Source: Verrucomicrobiota bacterium
GTDB lineage: Bacteria > Verrucomicrobiota > Verrucomicrobiia > Limisphaerales > Pedosphaeraceae
Assembly: GCA_021325145.1 (NCBI GenBank)
Contig: JAJPHR010000096.1
Coordinates: 43,201 to 107,200 of the forward strand
Direction: 5' to 3'
Length of the DNA: 64,000 bases
The position numbers and the translations under genes were made by a program. The notes below the pieces were generated by a model. That model was not told where the DNA came from. It saw nothing but the letters and a program-made list of their open reading frames with translations, and ran no database searches. Below, piece by piece: positions 51,859 through 61,600 of this stretch. Numbering within the stretch: position 1 is the first letter of the stretch; the number at the start of each line of letters is the position of its first letter.

Positions 51859-52225
51859 GACCTTCGTAATCTCTCAGGACAGGAACAAACACCATATTAG
51901 CCGACCTCACCCCAATCCGCTACAGAAATTCGAACTACGGCAGGGTGGCGAGAGCGCCCGGCCGTTGCTCTGTCAGAGCGAAGCTTGAATACTGTCGCGC
52001 ATCAGCCCGAGTATCCGTCACCCTAACACCTTGAGACATAGAAGGTTGAAAACAAAATAACCAAAAGCGCATTTTTTTGAAAGATTTGTTCCCTTCGTTA
52101 CGAATATAATGGTGAAGTCAGTTCACTGTTCGGGGCCTCTGACCTGGGTTCGCATTCTCAGGGTCTGTTCCCAAGGGGCTTGGGAAAGCGCGGTCTGAGT
52201 AAGAAATCTGTAGATCTAAACGCCT
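51859..52225. other. Intergenic region between divergent genes
   Basis: No gene is present in these 367 bases. A perfect TATAAT at 52105-52110 lies 115 bases before the lipoprotein gene, with no good -35 at proper distance. The last 60 bases contain CCCAAGGGGCTTGGG (52170-52184), a short palindrome. Confidence 0.4.
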
Positions 52226-52876
52226 ATGACTCGAATCAAATCACTACGCCGCTGCAGCCTTCTGGCCAGTCTGGCTTTACTGACAGGCTGCGTGACGCCG
52301 CCCGAGGTAAAGCAAGCGTTGGTATCACTGGACCAAGGCTATGCCGATAACGCGAGCCTGATGAAGCAATACCAAAAATTAACGCAGGGATACGACGATC
52401 GGACACGGTATTGGACCTTATATGTCAAGAATCGGAACGAACTCGACATGGCTTTGCTCTGGGCGACCACCGACGCTCAGCGGCCAGGCATTACGCCGGA
52501 AGATTACGCAGATGAGACCCGGACGCTTCTCGGTCCAAACGTCATGAAGCTGGTGAACCAGGTGCGACTTGCCGGCCTGCCGGCGCGCACGGGGACAAAT
52601 GCCACGGACCTCGTGTTCGAGCAGGGTTCCTGCGACATCAACAAGCTCATTCAAGGGCTGCCTGCGTTGGTCAACGAGATTGCGCGCCACACGGCGGCCG
52701 AATACGACGCAACGGTAGCCCACAGCTCCACCCCGTTTGACGATTACAATGCCAAAGTGGCGGCCTTGCGGCGAATGAATGACGCCGTCAAACGCTATCT
52801 TAACATCGATGTCACCGTTAAACCGGCGGATGTCAAGGACATCGCCGATTCAGTCAAAACCCTGGCCGGCAAATGA
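52226..52876 (+). CDS. Lipoprotein of unknown function (three-gene operon, first)
   Basis: The 216-residue protein has an arginine-rich n-region and a lipobox LLTGC (acylated Cys about residue 22). The mature part is almost wholly helical, with VKQALVSLDQGYADNASLMK and YQKLTQGYDDRTRYWTLYVK, and further helices rich in Ala and Asp. No family was recognised. It is followed by a second lipoprotein and a helical cytoplasmic-type protein, all three predicted to be mainly helical and to be expressed together. A scaffold or surface complex is possible, but no functional claim can be made. Confidence 0.68.
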   Translation: MTRIKSLRRCSLLASLALLTGCVTPPEVKQALVSLDQGYADNASLMKQYQKLTQGYDDRTRYWTLYVKNRNELDMALLWATTDAQRPGITPEDYADETRTLLGPNVMKLVNQVRLAGLPARTGTNATDLVFEQGSCDINKLIQGLPALVNEIARHTAAEYDATVAHSSTPFDDYNAKVAALRRMNDAVKRYLNIDVTVKPADVKDIADSVKTLAGK

Positions 52877-52902
52877 GAATCACCTCCCCGGAGAACACAC
52901 AA

Positions 52903-53628
52903 ATGAAGATCCTTTTTTCCATGCAACGTTGGGCACTGCTTCTCCTGCCGGCTCTGCTGGCTTGCGGTTGCTCCAGCATCCACAGCCAGGCCGTGAGAAG
53001 CCTCATTAGCAAGGAAGGTGAAAAACTTGCGTTGGCAGACCAGGCGGCGGCCACTTTGGTACAAACAACGGGCAAGCGCGTTGAGGCCATGAGCAACGCC
53101 GTAAGCTCGCTCGATGTGTCCATGAAGCAATTGGAGACGGCTGAGATGGTCAACGCGCTGATCTTTTCCGCGAACCAGAATATCGACTCCAAACAAAACA
53201 CCGACGCGCACGCCGTCGCGTACATGATCGGCAAACTTTATTTGACCGAGCAGGCGGGTTTGCAAAAGGAAGTCTCCGACCAGTTCGCCCAGGACATGAC
53301 GGCTTTGCAGCAGCAGGCCGTCCGGATACAGCAATCCTGGGCTTCGTTGACCAATCTGAACGGACAAATCCAGGCGTTCGCGAACAAGTCTTCGTTTGCC
53401 TCCGTGGATGCTGATTTTATTGCGGCTGTGGCGGGCGAAATACCCGGCGCTTCCACGGAGGTGGAATCCGTGCTGCAAAATTCCCAGGAAGTCAATGCCG
53501 CCCTTAAGGCGGCTCTCGGCCTGGTTCCGATTAAGAGCTCGGGAGTTGAACAAACCCAGGCGCAATTCTCGGACCTGATCAATTTACTGGAACGAGTCAA
53601 GGCCAGTCCAAAGGCCAATGCCCATTAA
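52903..53628 (+). CDS. Second helical lipoprotein of the operon
   Basis: I chose ATG 52903, preceded by GGAGAA at good spacing; an ATG at 52873 overlapping the previous stop is weaker. The signal ends in a lipobox LLACGC (LACGC) so the protein is lipid anchored. The mature 220 residues form long helices (VRSLISKEGEKLALADQAAA, SLDVSMKQLETAEMVNALIF) with high Ala/Gln content and coiled-coil character. No known domain was recognised. It lies 26 bases after the first lipoprotein and 20 bases before the third gene. Confidence 0.68.
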   Translation: MKILFSMQRWALLLLPALLACGCSSIHSQAVRSLISKEGEKLALADQAAATLVQTTGKRVEAMSNAVSSLDVSMKQLETAEMVNALIFSANQNIDSKQNTDAHAVAYMIGKLYLTEQAGLQKEVSDQFAQDMTALQQQAVRIQQSWASLTNLNGQIQAFANKSSFASVDADFIAAVAGEIPGASTEVESVLQNSQEVNAALKAALGLVPIKSSGVEQTQAQFSDLINLLERVKASPKANAH

Positions 53629-53648
53629 CCCAAAACCAAATTTGAACT

Positions 53649-54164
53649 ATGGACAACTCTCTCGAATCGGTGACGAAGTTTTTGGAAGACACCCAGAACC
53701 TGGTTCAGGACATCCGCAACACGGGCCAGCAGGCTGCGGATCAAATCGCCATCCTTGCCGGCAAGGTCGATGAATCCAAGGAGGAGGTCACCGCACTGGC
53801 TGCAAATCTCGGGCAGCCGTTTCAGGTTTCCCCGGATGCGGCGACCAAAGCGCAGCAGCAAGTTCTTCTGAGCCGAATCAGCGACATCAGCAAGAAGATC
53901 GACAAGTTTCAAAACGCTCCGGACATTACCACCGAACTTCTGGCCGACCGCGCGGAACTCTACGTCGCCCTGGCGAATACCTTCGACCAGGCCATCGGGC
54001 AAATCGTCCAATTTACGCCGGACGACATTACCCAGATAAACGCGCTGCTGAAGCAGGCAGCTCTTGATGCCGCCAGCCGGCAGCGATGGGCCGACGTCCT
54101 GAACGCAGCCGTGCAACTCACGGAAATCGCCCTTAAAATAGGCCTTAAAGTCGCGGCTGCGTGA
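53649..54164 (+). CDS. Helical soluble protein, third gene of the operon
   Basis: The 171-residue protein lacks a signal peptide (MDNSLESVTKFLEDTQNLVQ) and is predicted to be nearly all helical, with phase-like heptads (SRISDISKKIDKFQNAPDIT) and DDITQINALLKQAALDAASR. No family was recognised. A cytoplasmic or peripheral partner of the two lipoproteins is plausible only from operon position and composition. The stop is followed by 258 bases without a gene before sixA. Confidence 0.62.
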   Translation: MDNSLESVTKFLEDTQNLVQDIRNTGQQAADQIAILAGKVDESKEEVTALAANLGQPFQVSPDAATKAQQQVLLSRISDISKKIDKFQNAPDITTELLADRAELYVALANTFDQAIGQIVQFTPDDITQINALLKQAALDAASRQRWADVLNAAVQLTEIALKIGLKVAAA

Positions 54165-54422
54165 ATTGGGATGCGCGGCTGACGGCCGTGCTCTTTGCAG
54201 CCGGGTTACCGCCCCGGCCTCGGCACCAATTCTAATGGCCTGTCATCAGGCGATGCCTCACTGAAGTGTGGAACTCCGCGCTTCTCCCGCGATGAACGAG
54301 GCATTACGTCATCAGCCCCTTTTCAGTGGCAGCGCTGCCACGCATGGTGTATAAGTAATCATGATGACCGCGCAGAACAGGGTTCCGGGACGGTTATCGG
54401 TAAAAAGGCAGGGGAGGAACTA

Positions 54423-54932
54423 ATGGACTTGTACATTTTACGCCACGCCATCGCGGAGGATCGCGACGAAGCGACCGGAAAACCCGACAGCCAGCGCCGT
54501 CTCACACCTGAAGGCGAGGAGAAGATGCGCCGCATCGCCAAGGGAATGAAGTCGCTGGGCCTCGAGTTTGATCTTATGCTTACGAGTCCCTATCTTCGCG
54601 CCAAGGAGACAGCCGAAATCGTGGCGGACGTTCTCAAACTAAGCAAACAGCTCGAGATTTCCGCCGAGTTGACGCCGCATGGAAATCCCAGAAAGCTTAT
54701 CGACGCGTTGAACGGCCATTATTCGGGCCGTAAGAGTATTGTCCTCGTCGGTCACGAACCCTATTTGAGCAATCTCATCTCGCTCCTGCTTTCCGGCGAC
54801 ACCAGCCTTGAGATTGATCTAAAGAAAGGCGGGTTGTGCAAGCTCGGGGCGCAGCATTTGAAATATGGGCGCTGCGCGTCATTGGAATGGCTGCTCGCTC
54901 CCCGGCAGTTGAGAGCAATTTGTGGAAATTGA
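54423..54932 (+). CDS. sixA: Phosphohistidine phosphatase SixA
   Basis: The 169-residue protein starts at ATG 54423 with MDLYILRHAIAEDR, the RHG motif (Arg7-His8). The second histidine lies in VGHEPYLSNL (His111), and the phosphate-binding Arg59 in SPYLRAKETAEIV is intact. This is the SixA type of histidine phosphatase, which removes phosphate from HPt domains of hybrid phosphorelays; related proteins act on small molecules. Upstream in-frame sequence back to 54195 has no protein-like character. A GGGGAGG stretch shortly before the start is a good ribosome site. The two HK/RR pairs nearby have no HPt domain, so any functional link is speculative. Confidence 0.88.
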   Translation: MDLYILRHAIAEDRDEATGKPDSQRRLTPEGEEKMRRIAKGMKSLGLEFDLMLTSPYLRAKETAEIVADVLKLSKQLEISAELTPHGNPRKLIDALNGHYSGRKSIVLVGHEPYLSNLISLLLSGDTSLEIDLKKGGLCKLGAQHLKYGRCASLEWLLAPRQLRAICGN

Positions 54933-55033
54933 CCGAGTCAAGGAACGCAACCCGCTGCGCTGCCTGGCTGACATTATCCGCCTTGTCGCTCCGGAAAGGT
55001 GTGCTTGCAATTCTCCGGCGTGAGGCACCCACT

Positions 55034-57625
55034 CTAATCGTCATCCTTCGCTTTTGGGACCTGAAAAACAAACGCGGCGCGGTGTGGCGCGGGCATGGGC
55101 TGGTCCGGGCCTCGCACCGAACGCCAGATGATCTCGTTCAGCAAATGATCATCGGCCGCGTCTTCCTTGCTGAAATCCATTTTTTTCGACTTTTCGCTTC
55201 CCCACGCCAGCAGCTTGTTCCGTTCGTCCAAATTCACCCCCGGAGGCAGCGCCTCGTACGGGCGCGCATCGGGTTTGCCTTGGAACGAGTTGAACATCGG
55301 CGTTGCGGCGGAATCAAATTGCGTCATCGGCCCAAGTCCGAGGATCAATTCCATCGTGTGCAACATGCTGGTCGTGGAATACATCGTGGAATCCACCGTA
55401 TTGCGCCGCACATACGGGCTGATTACCAGCGCCTCCGTCCGATGTGCGTCCACGTGGTCGGGTCCGTTTTGTGCGTCATCCTCCAGCACAAAAATCGCGG
55501 TCTGCGGCCAAAATTTGCTGCGGCTCACCGCTTCCACGACCAATCCCAACGCGCGATCGTTGTCAGCGACGTACGCCGTGGGCGTCAACTTGCCAGGGAC
55601 CGTGCCCGAGGTGTGGTCGTTGGGCAGGCGCACGATTTGCAGGCGCGGCATCTCGCCTTCGCCTTCGAATCGTTTCAATTCCGAAATGAACCGGTCCGCC
55701 CTTTTCAAATCCGGATACCCGGTGTCGAAGCCGCGATAAAAAGGATCGAAATGTCCTTCGAGGGCGGGCAACCGGGCAAAAGCGGGCTTGCCCACCGTGC
55801 TGCTGTTAAAGACAAACTCGCCGTAGCTGCGGTAGGTTACTCCAGCTTCCCTGGCGCGGTCCCAGAGATAACCCCCGGATGAGTAAGCGATCGGAAATCG
55901 TCCCTCAGCCGGGTAGGGGAACTTTTTGCTGCGATTATGCCCATAGTTCAACGGCCACTGTTTCTCCACGAAATCCGTGGCGTACGCGCCCATGGACCAT
56001 TCGTGGCCGTCCGCGCTCACCTCGGCATCGGCGTAGAAATTATCTAGCAGCACAAACTCATCCACCAATTTATGAAGATTTGGGGTGACGTTGCGGGGAA
56101 ACAAACAAAGCTTCGGATCGCCATTGCCGCGCTCCACGTCGCCGAAAACCTGGTCATAAGTCCGGTTCTCCTTGATGATGTAAATCACGTATTTGATGGG
56201 ACTCGCGCCACCGGGCCGGGTTGGAACCGGATTGCCGGCGGAAGGCGAAACCTGCGCCACGCTTTGTTGCGGCGTGCACAAATACGACTGCGCCGTGTAG
56301 GCGGCGAGTTGTTTGGAAAACTCCTTTCCCCTGGGCAAATCGATGATGCTCAGGGTGCCTGGAAACAGTTCCGTGATGCTTTGGACTTTTCCCGCGCGCC
56401 TTTTCCCGGGCTGCGGACCGTTGGGATTTGCCCTCGAAGTCACGCCCTTGCCGTTGGCCACCAGCAGTTGGCGGCCATCCGGCGTCACGCGGACGGAAGT
56501 TGGATACCAGCCCACGGGAATGAAGCCGAGCGAATGGCTCCGGCCGACGACGCTGACATCGAATACGGCAACGTTGTTGTTGCAGGCATTGGCCACGAAT
56601 AGTTTCGTTTCATCCGGTGAAAGCGCCAGACTGTTGGGAGTGGAGCCGGGAAGCGCATTGGGTGACGGTGAAGCGTACAGCGTTTCCACGGTCCTGCCCG
56701 TCAGCGTATCCAGCACAGTCACGGTGTTGCGGTTCGCGTTGGCGACGAACAAATAGCGTCCGGACTTCGTCAGCATCATTTCGTTCGGATGCTCTTCGGT
56801 CGGCCAACGGGCCACGAATTTATGCGAATTGAGATCCATCACCGCCACGCAAGCCTGCGCCCACAGGCTTACAAAGAGTCGGTGCCGCTTATCGTCCAGT
56901 CGGCAGGCGTAGGGGAACGGAGCATCGGGTTTGCTGCTGTCGAATTGGGCTTCCGCCCGTTTGGTGACCGCCGCCAGGTCCGGATCAATGGGATCGGTCA
57001 GCTCAAACGTCGTGCCGTCGGCTGCGGACGCCCCGCCTGCGGAAAAAAATGTTTCCACCCGATTGGCATGCTCCAGCAAATCCACTTGCGAAACGCGTTG
57101 GCCCCAAACATTGGCCACATACAAGTAATGGGCATCGCTCGAAAGGGCCATCCCGCATGGGATTCCCCGGTATCGGGGGTTGCGCAAGGGAATTGAAATG
57201 TTTTCCGTGAGGATGCCGTCCTTGAAATCGAACACGTGCACCACCTCATCGCTCGCCCCGCTGCAATACAGCCGGGCGCCGCTATAGGCGAACTCCAGGC
57301 CGTAGAACGCCTCGTGTACCGGCGTGCGCGACACCACGGTGGCGGCTTTCAAGTCCACGACGATTATTTCGTGTTCCCCGTGGCCGCAATGGAGCACGGC
57401 GGCAAATCGTCCCTCTGGATGCACTGCGATATTCACCGGAAAATCCCCCAGGTCAACCTGCCGTCCGGCGGGCCGCAACGACCATTGATTGGGCAACAGC
57501 ACGGAACCATCGCTGCGCTGCCCGGGCAGATCGATTTTGGCGGGAGCGGGTTGCAGCGCCGGCGCATTCATTGCTTTAAACGCCAGACAAAGACAAACCG
57601 CAAATTCAAACCGAAGCTTTCTCAT
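55034..57625 (-). CDS. YncE-like propeller fused to an acid-phosphatase/phosphoesterase domain
   Basis: The protein starts at ATG 57625 with a signal segment and has 863 residues. The N-terminal roughly 430 residues form a YncE-like seven-bladed propeller (GRFAAVLHCGHGEHEIIVVD, RYLFVANANRNTVTVLDTLT, TKLFVANACNNNVAVFDV). A phosphoesterase domain follows: KYVIYIIKENRTYDQVFGDV, DADAEVSADGHEWSMGAY-like DNFYADAEVSADGHEWSM, and VFVLEDDAQNGPDHVDAHRT with the metal-type DDxxNGPDHVDxHR motif typical of phospholipase C/acid phosphatase AcpA relatives. An exported enzyme releasing phosphate from phosphate esters is likely; substrate unknown. It is convergent with sixA. Confidence 0.85.
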   Translation of the reverse strand: MRKLRFEFAVCLCLAFKAMNAPALQPAPAKIDLPGQRSDGSVLLPNQWSLRPAGRQVDLGDFPVNIAVHPEGRFAAVLHCGHGEHEIIVVDLKAATVVSRTPVHEAFYGLEFAYSGARLYCSGASDEVVHVFDFKDGILTENISIPLRNPRYRGIPCGMALSSDAHYLYVANVWGQRVSQVDLLEHANRVETFFSAGGASAADGTTFELTDPIDPDLAAVTKRAEAQFDSSKPDAPFPYACRLDDKRHRLFVSLWAQACVAVMDLNSHKFVARWPTEEHPNEMMLTKSGRYLFVANANRNTVTVLDTLTGRTVETLYASPSPNALPGSTPNSLALSPDETKLFVANACNNNVAVFDVSVVGRSHSLGFIPVGWYPTSVRVTPDGRQLLVANGKGVTSRANPNGPQPGKRRAGKVQSITELFPGTLSIIDLPRGKEFSKQLAAYTAQSYLCTPQQSVAQVSPSAGNPVPTRPGGASPIKYVIYIIKENRTYDQVFGDVERGNGDPKLCLFPRNVTPNLHKLVDEFVLLDNFYADAEVSADGHEWSMGAYATDFVEKQWPLNYGHNRSKKFPYPAEGRFPIAYSSGGYLWDRAREAGVTYRSYGEFVFNSSTVGKPAFARLPALEGHFDPFYRGFDTGYPDLKRADRFISELKRFEGEGEMPRLQIVRLPNDHTSGTVPGKLTPTAYVADNDRALGLVVEAVSRSKFWPQTAIFVLEDDAQNGPDHVDAHRTEALVISPYVRRNTVDSTMYSTTSMLHTMELILGLGPMTQFDSAATPMFNSFQGKPDARPYEALPPGVNLDERNKLLAWGSEKSKKMDFSKEDAADDHLLNEIIWRSVRGPDQPMPAPHRAAFVFQVPKAKDDD

Positions 57626-57782
57626 ACTCGTGTTGGTGGTTTATCGCACGAGCAGGCAGCGTGGTAAAGTTACAATTCGGAAAGGAAAAGCCCGGCATTC
57701 GGAACGCGAGAAGCGGGGAGCGTGAGAGCGCTCGGACTTGAGGCGGTTTCGCCTTTATCAACGAAGTCCCGGCTAAAAATCC

Positions 57783-57855
57783 ATCCCGATGGGCTTGTCA
57801 CTCCGTGTGTGTTGGCGGCGGGCAGAGGACTGCCCGTCACACCGAGACAGGTTCA
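57783..57855 (+). repeat. Dispersed palindromic repeat, copy C
   Basis: It shares TCACTCCGTGTGTG and GGCGGGCAGAGGACTGCCCG with copies A (1451) and B (43661), including the GGGCAG/CTGCCC hairpin and a left ATCCCG / right CGAGAC end. It is intergenic, upstream of the regulator on the minus strand. The 253-base gap 57626-57878 holds no gene. Confidence 0.75.
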
Positions 57856-57878
57856 AAGGGAGCGATACAAGTTTCTCA

Positions 57879-58520
57879 CTACCTGATATGCGCGTACTTC
57901 GCCACCGCTTGGGCGCGTGAGCGGACGTGCAGTTTCTCATACACGCGACGGATGTAGGTGTTGACGGTGGGCAGGCTGATATTGAGGTTGTCAGCGATTT
58001 CCTTGTACAGGAACCCGCGCGCCAGCAGCGCCAGGACTTCCTGCTCGCGCGGCGATAACTCCACCGGTTCCACGAGCGGCGCCTGAGGCGGGTGCATTTG
58101 AAAGGATTGCACGACCTTGCGGGCGATGTTGCTGGTCATGGGCGAGCCGCCCGCATGGACTTGCTTGAGGGCCGCGAGGAGTTCGTTGCGGCGGGTTTGT
58201 TTGAGGAGATAACCACTGGCGCCAGCGGTCAGCGCGTTGAAAATGTGGTCGGCGTCCTCGTAAACCGTGACCATCACAAATTGGGTTTCCGGAAGCTGCA
58301 GCTTGAGCTGGCGCACACACTCGGTCCCGCTAAGACCAGGAAGATTGATGTCCATCAGCACCACGGCGGGTTTTTCGTCGGGCAATCGCGCCAGGGCGCT
58401 TTCGGCGCTGCCATGCTCACTGACGAAGCGAAAACCCTCCGCGCCCCGGATCCAATTCGCGATGATTCCGCGGGCCGGGGCATCATCTTCGACGATGGAT
58501 ACCGAGATGTTCACGCGCAT
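57879..58520 (-). CDS. NarL/LuxR-family response regulator (pair 2)
   Basis: From ATG 58520 the protein has 213 residues. Receiver residues are Asp12/Asp13, phospho-acceptor Asp57 in VVLMDINLPG and Lys107 in GYLLKQTR. The helix-turn-helix reads LSPREQEVLALLARGFLYKE, with NLNISLPTVNTYIRRVYEKL. It is the partner of the sensor at 58659-61751, which precedes it on the same strand by 138 bases, and a close paralogue of the pair 1 regulator at 48272. Confidence 0.92.
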   Translation of the reverse strand: MRVNISVSIVEDDAPARGIIANWIRGAEGFRFVSEHGSAESALARLPDEKPAVVLMDINLPGLSGTECVRQLKLQLPETQFVMVTVYEDADHIFNALTAGASGYLLKQTRRNELLAALKQVHAGGSPMTSNIARKVVQSFQMHPPQAPLVEPVELSPREQEVLALLARGFLYKEIADNLNISLPTVNTYIRRVYEKLHVRSRAQAVAKYAHIR

Positions 58521-58658
58521 ATAACGATACCGCACGTTGCGGGAAAGGGAGTGTCGTCAATTCTCACTACAACCGACTGCGATAAAGAGTTGAACGGGCA
58601 AGTAGTGGACATTAAGAAAAGAGATTAAGAGCAGGGTTAAGATTAAAAGGGGGTGGCT

Positions 58659-61600
58659 TTAAGCGGGCACCAATTTGACAGGGACGGAGAAGGTTATCAG
58701 GGTGCCCTCGTCCGGGACGCTCCGGATTTCACAAAGACCGCCGATTTCCTCCAGACGCCGGCGCATGTTCACCAAGCCGTTGCCGGAAGCGCCATTGAGT
58801 TCGGGCACGCCGTTCGAGGCGGCTGTGTGCGCGGGGATGGTGAAACCGACGCCATGATCTTCGACCCGCAAAGAAAAGCCGGCTGGGCCAATGGCAAGCG
58901 AAACGCGCACTTCCGCCGAGCCGGCGTGTTTGACAGCGTTGTTGAGGGCTTCCTTGAAAGCGAGGAACAGGTTATGGCGGACTTCCGCGGTCAGCGGCCA
59001 GGCCGGAAGCTGCATCGGGAAATCCAAACGGCAGCGGATGTGGGCCGCGGCGAGGAAATCCTGCGCGAAACGCCCGAGATAGGTCGCCAAACTGTCCAGG
59101 GTGTCGTGCTGCGGGTTGACGGCCCAAACGATTTCATCCATGGCGCGCGTCAATTCGCGCGCGGTGTCGTAAATGAGGTCCAGATCGGAATCCGTGCCCG
59201 GGTGTTCGTGTTCGGCGCGGGCCGACTGGCTCAACAGCGTAATGCGCGTCAGGCTGGCGCCAAGGTCGTCATGAATGTCGCGGGCAATCCGGGCGCGTTC
59301 GCGTTCGACGGCCCGCTGGCGTTCAAGGCGCTCGAGTTTGTGACGCATTCGACGGCGGGTCTCCACCAGCACGCTGCCGGCCACACCCGTGCAGGCCACC
59401 AGCCCCGCGGCGAGACGGAACCACCAGGTCTGCCAGAAATGTGGGAGCATCGTGAAATCCAGCGAGGCGCCGGTTTCATTCCATACTCCATCGTTGTTGC
59501 AGGCGATGACGTGAAAGGTATAATCGCCGGGCGGAATGTAACTGTAGCGCACCGAGCGTTGCGTCCCGGCGTCCAGCCAATCCGAACTGAGCCCTTCAAG
59601 ACGATACTTGAACCGGACATTCTCCGGAACGGTGAAGCTCAGGCCGGTATAGTGAAACTCCAGCAGCGGGCCGCCAGGCGGCACGCGCAATGGAGCATTC
59701 AAGGCAACCGGCTTTCCGTCCACCAATAGTTCCTCAATCACCACCGGCGGGGGGAGTTGATTGTTTTTCACGAGCGCAGGGTTTATCACCACCAGGCCTT
59801 TGCTGGTCGGGAACCAAAGCCGTCCGTCGGCGGTCTTGCATCCGCCTGGCTGCATTCCACCCGAGCACTCGAGCGTGGGCAGGCCCTCGCCTTTGCCGTA
59901 AGTGATGCAATTAACCGCGTTTGTCTCGCCGTCGGCGCAACGGTTCAATTCCGCTTTGTTCACCCGCATAATCCCGCTGTGCGAGCCCATCCAAAAACAG
60001 CCTTCGCCATCCTCGGCAATCTGGCAGATGACGCCGTTGGCCAGGCCCTGCGCCACGCCAATGGTGGCAAAGCGCCCTTGTCGCAAGCGGTTCAATCCGT
60101 CGCCCTGCGTCCCTATCCAGAGCGTGCCATCCGCATCCAGTTTCAGGCATTGAATGAAATCGCTGGCCAGCCCGTCACTCTCGCGAAACTGCCGGACTAC
60201 TCCGTCCTTGAGCCGGCCAAGCCCGCCGCCCGACATGCCGAACCACACGGTTCCATCGTCGGCTTGGGCGACGGCGCGGACATCCGGAAGTTGCAAACCT
60301 TCCTTCCGGCCATAGCGCGTGAGGTTGCCCGCCTCGTAACGTAACAAGCCGTCACCTGTGCCAATCCAGGAAGTACCGGCGGGAGTATGCAGCAGCGCCG
60401 GAGTCGGCTCGGTAATGTCTTCGAGACCCGGTACGCGCTCGAAGCGGCCGCTGCGCCACAGGTACACGCCCCCGCCCCAGGTGCCGGCCCAAAGCTGGCC
60501 TCGCGAGTCCTCGCTGAGGGCCCACACATAGAGATTGCCCAACCCGTCCGTTTCGCTCAAGCGGGTCCATTGATCGTCCTGTAAACGGTAAACGCCCGCT
60601 CCTTCAGTGCCGATCCACATCGTTCCATCCCGGGTGACGCTGGCCGACAACACGGCGTGACCCTGCCAGCGATCCGGAGGATTGACGGTGGAAACCTTGC
60701 TCTCGCGCAACACCACGAGTCCGCCGCTGCCGGCGCCAAGCCATAAATTACCTTCGTGATCCTCATGCAGCGAGCGCACCCAGTTTTGCGGCAACCCGTT
60801 GGTCCGGTTGAAGCACACCGTCTGCCGGTTGGGCATGAGCAGGAACATTCCCAAATCCACCGTTCCGCCGGCCAGGGATCCGTTTTGTGTTTCCAGGAGC
60901 GGACTGCACGAGACGAGACCCCAGGGAGTTTCGCCGCGGTCTTCCACCCATTGGTTGTCCCGCCATTTGCGCAGCCGGCCATCGACCGCGATCCACAAGC
61001 CGCCGTCGCGGCAGGGGCAAATGGCCTGGACGAAACTGTTCGTGGAACTGCCTTCCAACTCCACGGGCGCCAGCTTCCCGCCTTTCAGCGCCGACAATTT
61101 CCCATCCCGGGCCACCCAGATGACCCCGCGCGCGTCACACACGACAATGGGCAGCTTTACCGCGCCTCCGGCATCCGGGGTCAACGTCAGGCCGTCCCGC
61201 AAGCGCACGAGCAAACAGTCCTCGTTCGCCAGCCAAAGGTCATTCGCCTCATCGCTGCCAATGGCGAACACCTTGCCGCCTTTCCATGCGCCCGGGACCT
61301 CCGCGCCATGGAACGAGCCGTCCTTGAACCAGCTCAGTTCGCCGGTTTCGTGGCCGATCCACAGCCGGCCTTCGCGGTCCTCAAACAAGCTGGTCACGCG
61401 GCGGCTGTGCAAGCCGGGCGTATTGCTGTTGTCGAACACTTTGAAATGGACGCCGTCAAACCGCACCAACCCGCTGTACGTGCCCAGCCACAGATAACCA
61501 TCGCGCGTTTGCACGATGGCCGTCACCGCATTTTGCGGCAGGCCGTCTTCCACCGACCAGGTGCGTGTGAAATATTCGGGAGCCGCCGCCGGCACGGCGC

